Of a stretch of DNA of 64,000 nucleotides, positions 49,745 through 60,297 are shown piece after piece (positions within the stretch are counted from its first letter, which is position 1; each line of letters starts with the position of its first letter). A program made the translations under genes and the position numbers. The notes under the pieces were generated by a model. It was not told the DNA's origin, made no database searches, and saw only the letters and a list, made by a program, of their open reading frames with translations. Source of the stretch: Ricinus communis (Eukaryota; Streptophyta; Magnoliopsida; Malpighiales; Euphorbiaceae); NCBI RefSeq assembly GCF_019578655.1, contig NC_063258.1:4385283-4449282 (forward strand), read 5' to 3'.

Positions 49745-51557
49745 TCACTCCTGTTTTTGTAAAAACTCTCTGGTTAGAAAGTCAGGAATAGAATTTGATT
49801 CTCCTCGAATAAATTCAATTTCAAAATCAAAAACAGATAAGATAGCTTGCCAGCGGAAAATCATTTTGAAGCTATATTTTAGACATCTTTTGTAAAACTT
49901 CTTTCGCGATTTGCAATCAATCCTTAAAAGAAATTTTTGATTTAAAAGATCGCTTTGAAATTTAGAAATACAAAGAACTATCGAAAGGATTTCCTTTTTG
50001 ATAGTAGAATAATTCTTTTGGGTATCATTCCAGTGAGCAGAAGTAAACTGGACAATTCATTCTTTGGAATTTTGAACTTGCTTTAGAATCCCACCATATC
50101 CTAACTCTGATGCATCCGTTTCTACAATCTTAAATGCAGAAGGATCAGCTAGATGTAGGCAAGGAATTTCTAAAACTTGTTTTTTAATGCTTTGGACTAT
50201 CTTTGTATGCTGTTCGGACCAAGGAGGAGGGTTTTTCCTTAGCCTATCATGCAGGGGTTTTGCGAGACAGTTTAAATTAGGATAAAAATCCATGACATAA
50301 TTTAAACTACCAAGAAATCTTTGAAGCTGGGTTTTTTCCAAAATTTTATCTGGAAACTTTGAAGTGAATGCAAGGGATCTCTCAATTGGAGTAATTGTAC
50401 CCCGAGAGATGTAATGACCAAGAAATCTAATTTTCGTTTGAAAAAGAGATATCTTAGACTTTGAAACCACTAAACCATTTTTCTTAACAACATAGAAAAA
50501 CGTTTCTAGGTGTTTAAAATGTTGTTCAATGGAATTTGAAAAGATTAAAACATCATCTATATAGACAATGCAGAACTTTGAAAATGGATTAAAAATGTCA
50601 TTCATGATTTTCTGAAATTCAGAAGGGGCATTTTTTAATCCAAAAGGCATCACATTCCACTCATATTGACCGAATGGGACTGTAAATGCCGTTTTGTAAC
50701 GATCTTTTGGATCAATCTGGATTTGCCAAAATCCTGATTTCATGTCAAACTTTGAAAAGATGAATGCAGAATGCAGTTTTTGTAAAAGATCTTTCTTATT
50801 TGGAATAGGATACCTAATCCACTTAAGAGCTTTGTTTAGGGGTTTGTAGTTGATCACTAGCCTAGGAGTTCCTCTTTCTATCTCGCTATTCTTATTGACA
50901 TAGAAAGCTGCACAAGACCAAGGTGATCTAGACTTTGAAATTAAACCTTTAGACTCAAGATCTTTAATCTCTAATCTGCAATGGCTTTCTAAAGACTCAT
51001 TCATTTGAATGGGTCTGGCTTTAGTAGGGATTTGCTTATCTGAAAAATCGTTTTCATATGGTAAATCTACCATATGTTGCTTTCGATTCCAAAAAGCATT
51101 TGGAAGATCAGAATAGAGTTCATTCTCAATCTTCATTTGAAAATCAGAAATTTTTCTTTGAATAAAATCATCTTGCAGTTGATCTAGGATTCTCTTTAAA
51201 CCCACATCTTGTTGAAGATGAGAAAGATGGGTCTGTTTACCTTTGATCAAAGCATTGATTTCAAAATTGTAAATGGAATGTGCTTTGATAAGATTCAAAT
51301 TTCTCTTTTTTGGTTTTTCTAGAAAAGAAAAAACAATTTTCGAATCTTTGGCTTTGAAAATGATACCAGCAGTTGTCACTTTAAAGGGAGTTATCAAATT
51401 GATAAACGGAGTCCCTAAGATGACAGTTTGCTGAAGATCCTTTGTAAGAATAAAAACATTTTTTAAAGCAATATTATTATTAAGAATTGCGGCTTCAGTT
51501 TTACCAGCAATCTTAATTTTTGAAGAATTGGCTGAAGTCAGCCTTTCTTTGGTTTCT
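49745..51557 (-). pseudogene. Pararetrovirus ORF1 3' part: protease end, RT, RNase H, one in-frame stop
   Basis: The frame is open from the breakpoint near 51557 through the end of the protease and the whole reverse transcriptase. The RT catalytic YIDD is at 50552-50563 within IVYIDDVLIFS; WQIQIDPKDRYKTAFTVPFG and MPFGLKNAPSEFQ are typical palm motifs. RNase H starts with VETDASELGYGG. A TGA at 50059-50057 interrupts RNase H, after which the same frame stays open for 103 codons to TGA at 49747-49745, just before ORF2. It is therefore a single-stop defect, besides the missing 5' half. Confidence 0.85.
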
Positions 51558-51681
51558 GGCCAGTTAAAAGGATGGTGGGATTATCATCTCACTCAAGCAC
51601 AGCAACTCCAAATCCTAGGTGCTATCCAAACAACAGTAGAAGGAACTCCAATCCTAGATGAAATAGGAAACCCAATTGAGG
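51558..51681 (+). mobile_element. Pararetrovirus piece: inverted coat-region fragment
   Basis: About 124 bases match the + strand coat-protein region of piece B at about 55126-55249. It is fused on the left to protease sequence of opposite sense, with the shared letters TTTCT at the joint, and on the right to - strand coat sequence at 51681/51682. Confidence 0.85.
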
Positions 51682-52231
51682 AGGCTTTGTAAGCTGATAA
51701 GGCTTAAAAACTGGGTTTTTAAGCTTTTCTGACTGGTTCGACTCTTTTGGTTGACCAGTACTAGGGATTGGAGATGTCGCCACTACAGGGGGCTTTTGAA
51801 TCTGGTTTTCTATTCTAACCAGTTGCTTTCCTATAGTGTTTAGACAGGTATTTGAGAAATTGTTTTGCTGAACAATGTTCTTGACATTCCTATCTAGGTC
51901 TTCGCCTACCAATTTGTAAGGTGTAGCCTCTATCTCACTCTCTCCATAAGGAATGGTCATCTTCCTAAGGGGAGGATGTTGGTGACGATTAGGTTTTCTC
52001 CTACCTTCCACTCGGGGGCTTTGTTCCTTCATGGCCAGGACTAATGGACTTATCCTTAAAAGGATAAAGGATACCATTTTCTTTGCAGTAAATTTGAAAC
52101 CAATCAAAAAATTTGATTTGGGCTTTGTTTTGAATGTAAAATTGATAGTATTTTTCCTGAATACTATCTTTTTCTTTTAAAAAATTCTTAAAAAACCAAA
52201 GAAGAGAAAAGAAAGAAAGAAAACTCTTCTT
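51682..52231 (-). mobile_element. Pararetrovirus piece: inverted coat N-terminal fragment
   Basis: The - strand matches the stretch of piece B from about 54650 back to 54135. Near 52200 the match ends and about 30 bases of purine-rich filler (AAGAGAAAAGAAAGAAAG..) lead into the leader segment. Confidence 0.8.
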
Positions 52232-52708
52232 GAGTCTAATTCTCACAGAAGAGATTAGAGTAAAAAAGAGTGAGTAAGAGAGTGAGAATCTTGTAACTCC
52301 TCTTGTAAGTCTATATTTTCTTCTGTTTCAAAGTTTTACAAAGTTGTATGTTTATTTAAAGCTTTCAAAGATTGTTTATATGTTTATGTTCAAAGTCTAT
52401 TATGATTATTAATAAAGCAATTCAAAGTTTATCTTCTTTATCTATCTTCTTCTTCTTTCCCCATCATCAAGCGTATGCTCTGTGCTTGCCTCGTAAGAGG
52501 ATCCTGCACAACAGAAACTTGCTGATTCTTTCTGTTCAAATTTATTTTCAGATCTATAAGTTTATAGGCTGGAAAACAGATTCTGCAAGAGCATTTAAAG
52601 CTCCCACAGGCTGCTTAAAGCGTGAATCTGGTAACGACGCCACGATCTTAGATCTAAATCTTCACTGCTTATTATTTCCTTCTATTTCCTAGATCTTGGA
52701 TTATTTTG
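52232..52708 (+). promoter_or_regulatory. Pararetrovirus leader segment, 477 bp, + copy
   Basis: This segment directly precedes the primer-binding site and has an AATAAA polyadenylation signal at 52411-52416. An inverted copy of equal length lies at 56864-57340 with few differences. In pararetroviruses this zone holds the promoter and RNA ends; a TATA box was not clearly identified. Confidence 0.65.
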
Positions 52709-52720
52709 GTATCAGAGCCA
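52707..52720 (+). other. Initiator-Met tRNA primer-binding site (+ copy)
   Basis: TGGTATCAGAGCCA is the standard complement to the 3' end of plant initiator tRNA-Met, used to prime minus-strand DNA in Caulimoviridae and many LTR elements. Its position before the movement-protein frame supports a viral origin. Confidence 0.9.
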
Positions 52721-52885
52721 ATTGGGTTCCGGGATTAGAAGCATATCTACATTATAAAGATTTTACATTCATTTTAGACTGCATCAGGTTTCCTATAGGC
52801 AAGTTCTGTTCATTTTATGCTTGTGATAGTAGGTAAAAGGCTGTGGTCCAGGCTTGTCTAGAAAGTTATTTTGGTTTAGGTTAAA

Positions 52886-55624
52886 ATGAATTTAGAACCT
52901 TTTTTCTGTAGATCTTCTTCTTTCTCAAATTCTTCTGCCTCTGAATCATCGAGGTACAAAGGTCTAGTAAATAGTGAAGAAATCACTATTGAAGATTTTT
53001 CAAAGCATATTGACGATTGGGAAATACCCAAAGTCCAAAAGAAACAAATTTATGAGTTTTCAAAGTTCCCTCTCTTCAAAATTGATTTTACAATCAAGAC
53101 TGAAGAAAGAGATATCCAAATTTCAAAACCTTTTGAAGAGATTTATCTCTTAAATCCAAAGACCCTCCAAAAGCATATGGAAAAGGATTATAAGTATATC
53201 CACATAGGTCTAGTCCAGGTAGGTATTAAGCCCCTTACCAGAGAAGGTCTAGATACTTCCATATTAGCCGTCCTTAGGGATGCTAGATTTACAAATTTCT
53301 ATGATTCCTTGTTAGGAACTGTTGAGTCGAGCCTCAATAAATGACCTATTTCTTTCAATTGTTTTCCAAACATCACGATTTCTTTAAACGATAAAAATGT
53401 TTTAAAGAGCATCGTTCTTCAAATCAAAACTCACAATTACAAAATGCTTGAAGGATCTATTCCGATAGCATTAATTTTCAAAATACATTACAAAGCCATG
53501 ATTTCTGCCTTTGGTTCCAAACACAAGCTTCACTCACCAAAAGGAGAAACATTGTTCCTACAAACAGATCTATCCAAATCCAACGCAACTATTCCAAAGA
53601 CCATTCAATGGAAAGACATTACACTTCCAGAAGAATGGATCTTTGAAGGTGCAACCCAACCTACTTCTCCAAAGCAAACAGAACCAAACACAAACCTTAA
53701 ACACATAGCCCAATATCCAGATGGAAAGGTAAAGATCACATTCAACAGAAAGTCAACTTCCTCTAGATTTTCTGATGATGGTTCTTCAACCTCGACCATA
53801 GATATTGGAAGGGTATCCAAAATTCCTTCTGTTATCTATGCCCCTTACAAAGAACCAATTCCATCTCAAACTCAACCCGGATTTTCAACATCTAATATTC
53901 CAAAAACACTCCAGAATGTTGATTACCAAAGCAACATCCCCAGACCAGTCTACACTGATCCAAAGAATGATGACGAAGATATAGAGATAACCTCTACCCC
54001 ATCTTCACCATCACCATCAGCCATTACCCAAAACCTTGAAGCAGAGATCAACATGATTTCAAAAGAGTTTGAAATTGATAAAAAACTCTTGCATGAAGAT
54101 TTCTATTCAAAGAAAAACCATCTTAAGAAACTTTGGTTTTTAAAGAATTTTTTAAAAGAAAAAGATAGTATTCAGGAAAAATACTATCAATTTTGCATTC
54201 AAAACAAAGCCCAAATCAAATTTTTTGATTGGTTTCAAATTTACTGCAAAGAAAATGGTATCCTTTATCCCTTTAAGGATAAGTCCATTAGTCCTGTCAT
54301 AGTAAGGAACAAAGCCCCTGAGTGGAAGGTAGGAGAAAACCTAACTGTCCAGTCTGAACATCCTCCCCTTAGGAAAATAACCATTCCTTATGGAGAGAGT
54401 GAGATAGAGGCTACACCTTACAAATTGGTAGGCGAAGACCTAGATAGGAATGTCAAGAACATTGTTCAGCAGAACAATTTCTCGAATACCTGTCTAAACA
54501 CTATAGGAAAGCAACTGGTTAGAATAGAAAACCAGATTCAAAAGCCCCCTGTAGTGGCGACATCTCCAATCCCTAGTACTGGTCAACCAAAAGAGTCGAA
54601 CCAGTCAGAAAAGCTTAAAAACCCAGTTTTTAAGCCTTATCAGCTTACAAAGCTGAGCCAAGACCATTTCCAAAAGCAAACTGAGTTTGCCAAAGTAGTC
54701 AGAGAACAGCTAAGTAGATTAGCAACCTCTGAGTCGTCTAAAAACCTAGTACCAGATACTCCTCAAAGTAGTAGGAATATCAGTGCTATAGGACAAGCCC
54801 AAAGCGATGAGTCTAACGATTCAGAGCTTGAAAGCCCCATTCCAAAACCCTTCAATATCAACAGATTGGGAATCCAAGCCCCTAGATTGACCTGGAATAC
54901 TCCTAGGAGTACTGCTCCAGATCTAGGAATTGAAAATAGGAACAACATCCTAACCCAGTCTAGATTCAATGCCTCCTCCGTCTATGAATGGAATATAGAT
55001 GGAATGTCTGAGTACAACATCCTTGGTCTCTTGCAACAGATGACCATGGCAGCCAATGCCTACAAAACCCAAAGTGGTACCTCCGATAGAGCCATTGCTG
55101 AGCTCCTGATAGCTGGATTTTCTGGCCAGTTAAAAGGATGGTGGGATTATCATCTCACTCAAGCACAGCAACTCCAAATCCTAGGTGCTATCCAAACAAC
55201 AGTAGAAGGAACTCCAATCCTAGATGAAATAGGAAATCCAATTGAGGATGCGGTTTCAACCCTAATCCTCACTATTTCCCTACATTTCATAGGAGACCCT
55301 TCTCTGCTCAAAGACAAAAATGCCGAGCTCCTTAGCAATCTTACCTGTAAGAAGCTTAGCAATTTTCAAAGTTACAAAGACACTTTCCTAACCAGAGTCA
55401 TGCTTAGGGAAGATTCTAGCCAACCTTTCTGGAAAGAAAAGTTCTTAGCCGATTTACCTAAGATTTTAGGTGAAAGAGTTAGGAATACCATAAGAGAAGC
55501 CCATAGCGGTCAAATCCCTTATGATTTCTACACTTATGGTGAGTTAGTTAGTCTAACCCAGAAAGAAGGTTTAAAGATTTGTCATGACCTTAAGCTTCAA
55601 AGACAAATTTCAAATGGGAGATGA
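52886..55624 (+). pseudogene. Pararetrovirus ORF1 5' part: movement and coat regions
   Basis: The frame opens at ATG 52886. The movement-protein region (30K type; YIHIGLVQVGIKPLTREGLD, DARFTNFYDSLLGTV) is cut by TGA at 53342-53344; the same frame continues afterwards and reopens at 53444. It runs through a Pro/Ser/Asp-rich linker and the coat region (motifs YEWNIDGMSEYNILGLLQQM and LKGWWDYHLTQ) to a frameshift near 55610-55624. So there is one stop and one frameshift before the zinc knuckle. Movement protein would widen plasmodesmata; coat protein packages the genome. Neither is made intact here. Confidence 0.85.
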
Positions 55625-56309
55625 AAAGACTAGGCAGGAACTAGGTAGTTTCTGTAACCAGTTTGAGTACAACCCAATAGAGCCCGTGTCTAGTTGCAAA
55701 GGGAAATGCAAAGTTGATTCTTATTCAAAGTCTTTCAAAAAGAAGCGATTTTCCAAATATAGAAAGCCTTCTAAAAGCAAGGAGAATTTCTATAAAAAGC
55801 CATCTTCTTCCAAATTTCATTCTAAATTTCCAAGGAAAGATTCTAAAAAAGATTTTTCAAAAATTACATGCTTTAAATGTGGTAAGAAAGGCCATACTTC
55901 GAAGTATTGTAAGTTTTCCAAAAGACTTCTTGAGCTTCAAATAGAAGAAGAAGTTATGCAAAAGATTTCTGCTCTTCTAGTTGATTCATCTGAATCAGAG
56001 TTCTCAAATAGTGAGGAAGAATTTCAAATTGATGAAATCAAAACCTCAACTGATTGTTCTGAGACAGATTCAGAGAGCTCTTCTAAGAACATTAATATGC
56101 TCACTAGGCAACAAGAAGCTCTTCTTGAGGCTGTAAAGCATATTAGTGATCCTCTTATTCAAAAACAGGTTTTAAAAGAAATTTTAAAAACTGAATCTCT
56201 GGTTCCTTCTTCTAGTAAGAATACTTATGATCTTACTATGATTTTGGACAAAGGGAAGAAGTTGAAAAACCCTCTTCCTACTCATTGGGGAACTCCGGAA
56301 GGAGATTAA
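55584..56309 (+). pseudogene. Pararetrovirus ORF1: coat C-terminus with CCHC zinc knuckle
   Basis: This frame continues the coat region after the frameshift near 55615. A very basic Lys/Ser-rich stretch precedes the CCHC knuckle CFKCGKKGHTSKYC at 55869-55910, followed by an acidic Ser/Glu tail. The frame is lost again near 56300, where the downstream reading continues in another frame. Confidence 0.85.
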
Positions 56310-56863
56310 AACCATCAAAGCAGAACTCAAAGAGTTGAAAGAAAAACAACAAAATGATTCTGTTTTGCTTCAAAGCCTGATCCTCAAACAGAATAGTGAT
56401 TCTGATTCTGATGAGGAAAATGATTTTCAAAACCTTGAAGTTTCTGAAAATGTTCCTGAAAACTTTATCAATGTTTTAAAGGAAATTACTTCAAGAAAAT
56501 ATTTGATTCAAATAAAGCTTGTTTTCCCTGGTGATTTCCAGATAGAAACCATCGCGTTGTTTGATACAGGAGCATACCTCAATTGTATCAACTGCGAACT
56601 GGTTCCTAGAAGGTTTCATCAAGAAACCAAAGAAAGGCTGACTTCAGCCAATTCTTCAAAAATTAAGATTGCTGGTAAAACTAAAGCCGCAATTCTTAAT
56701 AATAATATTGCTTTAAAAAATGTTTTTATTCTTACAAAGGATCTTCAGCAAACTGTCATCTTAGGGACTCCGTTTATCAATTTGATAACTCCCTTTAAAG
56801 TGACAACTGCTGGTATCATTTTCAAAGCCAAAGATTCGAAAATTGTTTTTCCTTTTCTAGAAA
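56310..56863 (+). pseudogene. Pararetrovirus ORF1: aspartic protease fragment
   Basis: A Lys/Glu-rich linker is followed by the protease active site FDTGA (Asp-Thr-Gly-Ala codons at 56563-56574) and an ILGTPFI-type second motif. The frame is cut at 56863 by the junction with the inverted leader, so RT is missing from this piece. Confidence 0.85.
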
Positions 56864-57340
56864 CAAAATAATCCAAGATCTAGGAAATAGAAGGAAATAA
56901 TAAGCAGTGAAGATTTAGATCTAAGATCGTGGCGTCGTTACCAGATTCACGCTTTAAGCAGCCTGTGGGAGCTTTAAATGCTCTTGCAGAATCTGTTTTC
57001 CAGCCTATAAACTTATAGATCTGAAAATAAATTTGAACAGAAAGAATCAGCAAGTTTCTGTTGTGCAGGATCCTCTTACGAGGCAAGCACAGAGCATACG
57101 CTTGATGATGGGGAAAGAAGAAGAAGATAGATAAAGAAGATAAACTTTGAATTGTTTTATTAATAATAATAACAGACTTTGAACATAAACATATAAACAA
57201 TCTTTGAAAGCTTTAAATAAACATACAACTTTGTAAAACTTTGAAACAGAAGAAAATATAGACTTACAAGAGGAGTTACAAGATTCTCTCTCTCTTACTC
57301 ACTCTTTTTTACTCTAATCTCTTCTGTGAGAATTAGACTC
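56864..57340 (-). promoter_or_regulatory. Pararetrovirus leader segment, 477 bp, inverted copy
   Basis: Reverse complement of 52232-52708, same length, with a handful of substitutions and small changes around the AATAAA-like site. Its inner end stops exactly where the primer-binding site would begin. Confidence 0.85.
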
Positions 57341-58328
57341 ATGAAGATTTCTATTCAAAGAAAAACCATCTTAAGAAACTTTGGTTTTTTAAGAATTTTT
57401 TAAAAGAAAAAGATAGTATTCAGGAAAAATACTATCAATTTTGCATTCAAAACAAAGCCCAAATCAAATTTTTTGATTGGTTTCAAATTTACTGCAAAGA
57501 AAATGGTATCCTTTATCCCTTTAAGGATAAGTCCATTAGTCCTCACGAAGTGAACAAAGCCCCCGAGTGGAAGGTAGGAGAAAACCTAATCATCCACTCG
57601 AACATCCTCCCTTAGGAAGATAACCATTCCTTATGGAGAGAGTGAGATAGAGGCTACACCTTACAAATTGGTAGGCGAAGACCTAGATAGGAATGTCAAG
57701 AACATTGTTCGGTGAACAATTTCTCAAATACCCTGTCTAAACACTATAGGAAAGCAACTGGTTAGAATAGAAAACCAGATTCAAAAGCCCCCTGTAGTGG
57801 CGACATCTCCAATCCCTAGTACTGGTCAACCAAAAGAGTCGAACCAGTCAGAAAAGCCTAAAAACCCAGTTTTTAAGCCTTATCAGCTTACAAAGCCGAG
57901 CCAAGACCATTTCCAAAAGCAAACTGAGTTTGCCAAAGCGATCGAGCAATTTAAGTAGATTAGCAACCTCTGAGTCGTCCAAAAACCTAGTACCAGATAC
58001 TCCTCAAAGTAGTAGGAATATCAGTGCTATAGGACAAGCCCAAAGCGATGAGTCTAACGATTCAGAGCTTGAAAGCCCCATTCCAAAACCCTTCAATATC
58101 AACAGATTGGGAATCCAACAGATGACCATGGCAGCCAATGCCTACAAAACCCAAAGTGGTACCTCCGATAGAGCCATTCTTGAGCTCCCGATAAATTTGG
58201 ATTTTCCGGCTAAAAGGATGGTGGGATTATCATCTCACTCAAGCACAGCAACTCCAAATCCTAGGTGCTATCCAAACAACAGTAGAAGGAACTCCAATCC
58301 TAGATGAAATAGGAAACCCAATTGAGGA
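57341..58328 (+). mobile_element. Pararetrovirus piece C: coat fragment, rearranged
   Basis: A + strand match to about 54090-55250 of piece B, with an internal deletion at about 58118 (B positions 54873-55035 missing; the joint shares CAA) and several clustered small replacements. It abuts the inverted leader on the left and flips strand on the right at 58328/58329. Confidence 0.85.
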
Positions 58329-60297
58329 GGCTTTGTAAGCTGATAAGGCTTAAAAACTGGGTTTTTAAGCTTTTCTGACTGGTTCGACTCTTTTGGTTGA
58401 CCAGTACTAGGGATTGGAGATGTCGCCACTACAGGGGGCTTTTGAATCTGGTTTTCTATTCTAACCAGTTGCTTTCCTATAGTGTTTAGACAGGTATTTG
58501 AGAAATTGTTTTGCTGAACAATGTTCTTGACATTCCTATCTAGGTCTTCGCCTACCAATTTGTAAGGTGTAGCCTCTATCTCACTCTCTCCATAAGGAAT
58601 GGTCATCTTCCTAAGGGGAGGATGTTCAGACTGGACAGTTAGGTTTTCTCCTACCTTCCACTCAGGGGCTTTGTTCCTTACTGTGACAGGACTAATGGAC
58701 TTATCCTTAAAGGGATAAAGGATACCATTTTCTTTGCAGTAAATTTGAAACCAATCAAAAAATTTGATTTGGGCTTTGTTTTGAATGCAAAATTGATAGT
58801 ATTTTTCCCGAGTACAATCTTTTCTTTTAAAAATTCTTAAAAACCAAAGTTTCTTAAGATGGTTTTTCTTTGAATAGAAATCTTCATGCAAGACTTTTTT
58901 ATCAATTTCAAACTCTTTTGAAATCATGTTGATCTCTCGCCCAAGGTTTTGGGTAATGGGCCGATGGTGATGGTGAAGATGGGGTAGAGGTTATCTCTAT
59001 ATCTTTGTCATCATTCTTTGGATTAGTGTAGACTGGTCTGGGGATGTTGCTTTGGTAATCAACATTCTGGAGTGTTTTTGGAATATCAGATGTTGAAAAT
59101 CCGGGTTGAGTTTGAGATGGAATTGGTTCTTTGTAAGGGCATAGATAATGAAGGAATTTTGGATACCCTTCCAATATCTATGGTCGAGGTTGAAGAACCA
59201 TCATCAGAAAATCTAGAGGAAGTTGACTTTCTGTTGAATGTGATCTTTACCTTTCCATCTGGATATTGGGCTATGTGTTTAAGGTTTGTGTTTGGTTCTG
59301 TTTGCTTTGGAGAAGTAGGTTGGGTTGCACCTTCAAGGATCCATTCTTCTGGAAGTGTAATGTCTTTCCATTGAATGGTCTTTGGAATAGTTGTGTTGGA
59401 TTTGGATAGATCTGTTTGTAGGAACAGTGTTTCTCCTTTTGGTGAGTGAAGCTTGTGTTTGGAACCAAAGGCAGAAATCATGGCTTTGTAATGTATTTTG
59501 AAAATTAATGCTATCGGAATAGATCCTTCAAGCATTTTGTAATTGTGAGTTTTGATTTGAAGAACGATGCTCTTTAAAACATTTTTATCGTTTAAAGAAA
59601 TCGTGATGTTTGGAAAACAATTGAAAGAAATAGGTCATTTATTGAGGCTCGACTCAACAGTTCCTAACAAGGAATCATAGAAATTTGTAAATCTAGCATC
59701 CCTAAGGACGGCTAATATGGAAGTATCTAGACCTTCTCCGGTAAGGGCTTAATACCTACCCTGGACTAGACCTATGTGGATATACTTATAATCCTTTTCC
59801 ATATGCTTTTGGAGGGTCTTTGGATTTAAGAGATAAATCTCTTCAAAAGGTTTTGAAATTTGGATATCTCTTTCTTGATCTTGATTGTAAAATCAATTTT
59901 GAAGAGAGGGAACTTTGAAAACTCATAAATTTGTTTCTTTTGGACTTTGGGTATTTCCCAATCGTCAATATGCTTTGAAAAATCTTCAATAGTGATTTCT
60001 TCACTATTTACTGAACCTTGTACCTCGATGATTCAGAGGCGGAAGAATTTGAGAAAGAAGAAGATCTACAGAAAAAAGGTTCTAAATTCATTTTAACCTA
60101 AACCAAAATAACTTTCTAGACAAGCACGGACCACTCTCGACTTTCACCGCCTGTCCGTCGGGTCTTACTACTGCGCATAAAATGAACAGAACTTGCCTAT
60201 AGGAAACCTGATGCAGTCTAAAATGAATGTAAAATCTTTATAATGTAGATATGCTTCTAATCCCGGAACCCAATTGGCTCTGATACCAAAATAATCC
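58329..60297 (-). mobile_element. Pararetrovirus piece D: movement and coat N-terminus, inverted
   Basis: The - strand matches piece B from the primer site (60288-60275) through movement protein to coat at about 54650. The movement start would be at 60091. It shares the TGA of piece B (59637-59635) and has extra frame breaks near 60020, 59885 and 59755. The outer edge lies about ten bases beyond the primer site, where host-like DNA begins. Confidence 0.85.
60275..60288 (-). other. Initiator-Met tRNA primer-binding site (- copy)
   Basis: TGGCTCTGATACCA on the + strand is the reverse complement of the primer site at 52707-52720. Confidence 0.9.

Larger units (their letters stand above)
48146..51557 (-). 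mobile_element. Endogenous pararetrovirus piece A: protease-RT-RNase H-ORF2
   Basis: Reading leftwards on the - strand, this piece starts inside the aspartic protease at a breakpoint near 51553-51557, runs through RT and RNase H, then ORF2 and its 3' flank. The order fits Caulimoviridae with a two-ORF genome, best matched by florendoviruses. Movement and coat regions are absent, so it is not a complete genome. The left edge is set at the end of the CT-rich repeat and is approximate. Confidence 0.75.
52709..56863 (+). mobile_element. Endogenous pararetrovirus piece B: movement-coat-protease
   Basis: The longest + strand piece. It runs from the primer site through movement protein, coat protein with zinc knuckle, and aspartic protease, and stops at 56863 inside ORF1 before RT, where an inverted leader begins. 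The whole piece is bracketed by the two 477-bp inverted leader copies. Confidence 0.85.

Noticed and set aside
53605..55362. - strand frames opposite piece B
   Set aside because: Antisense shadows of the viral coat region without domain content.
52232..57340. Piece B as an ordinary LTR retrotransposon with 477-bp LTRs
   Set aside because: The 477-bp segments are inverted, lack TG..CA ends, and the coding part has a 30K movement protein and pararetrovirus order.
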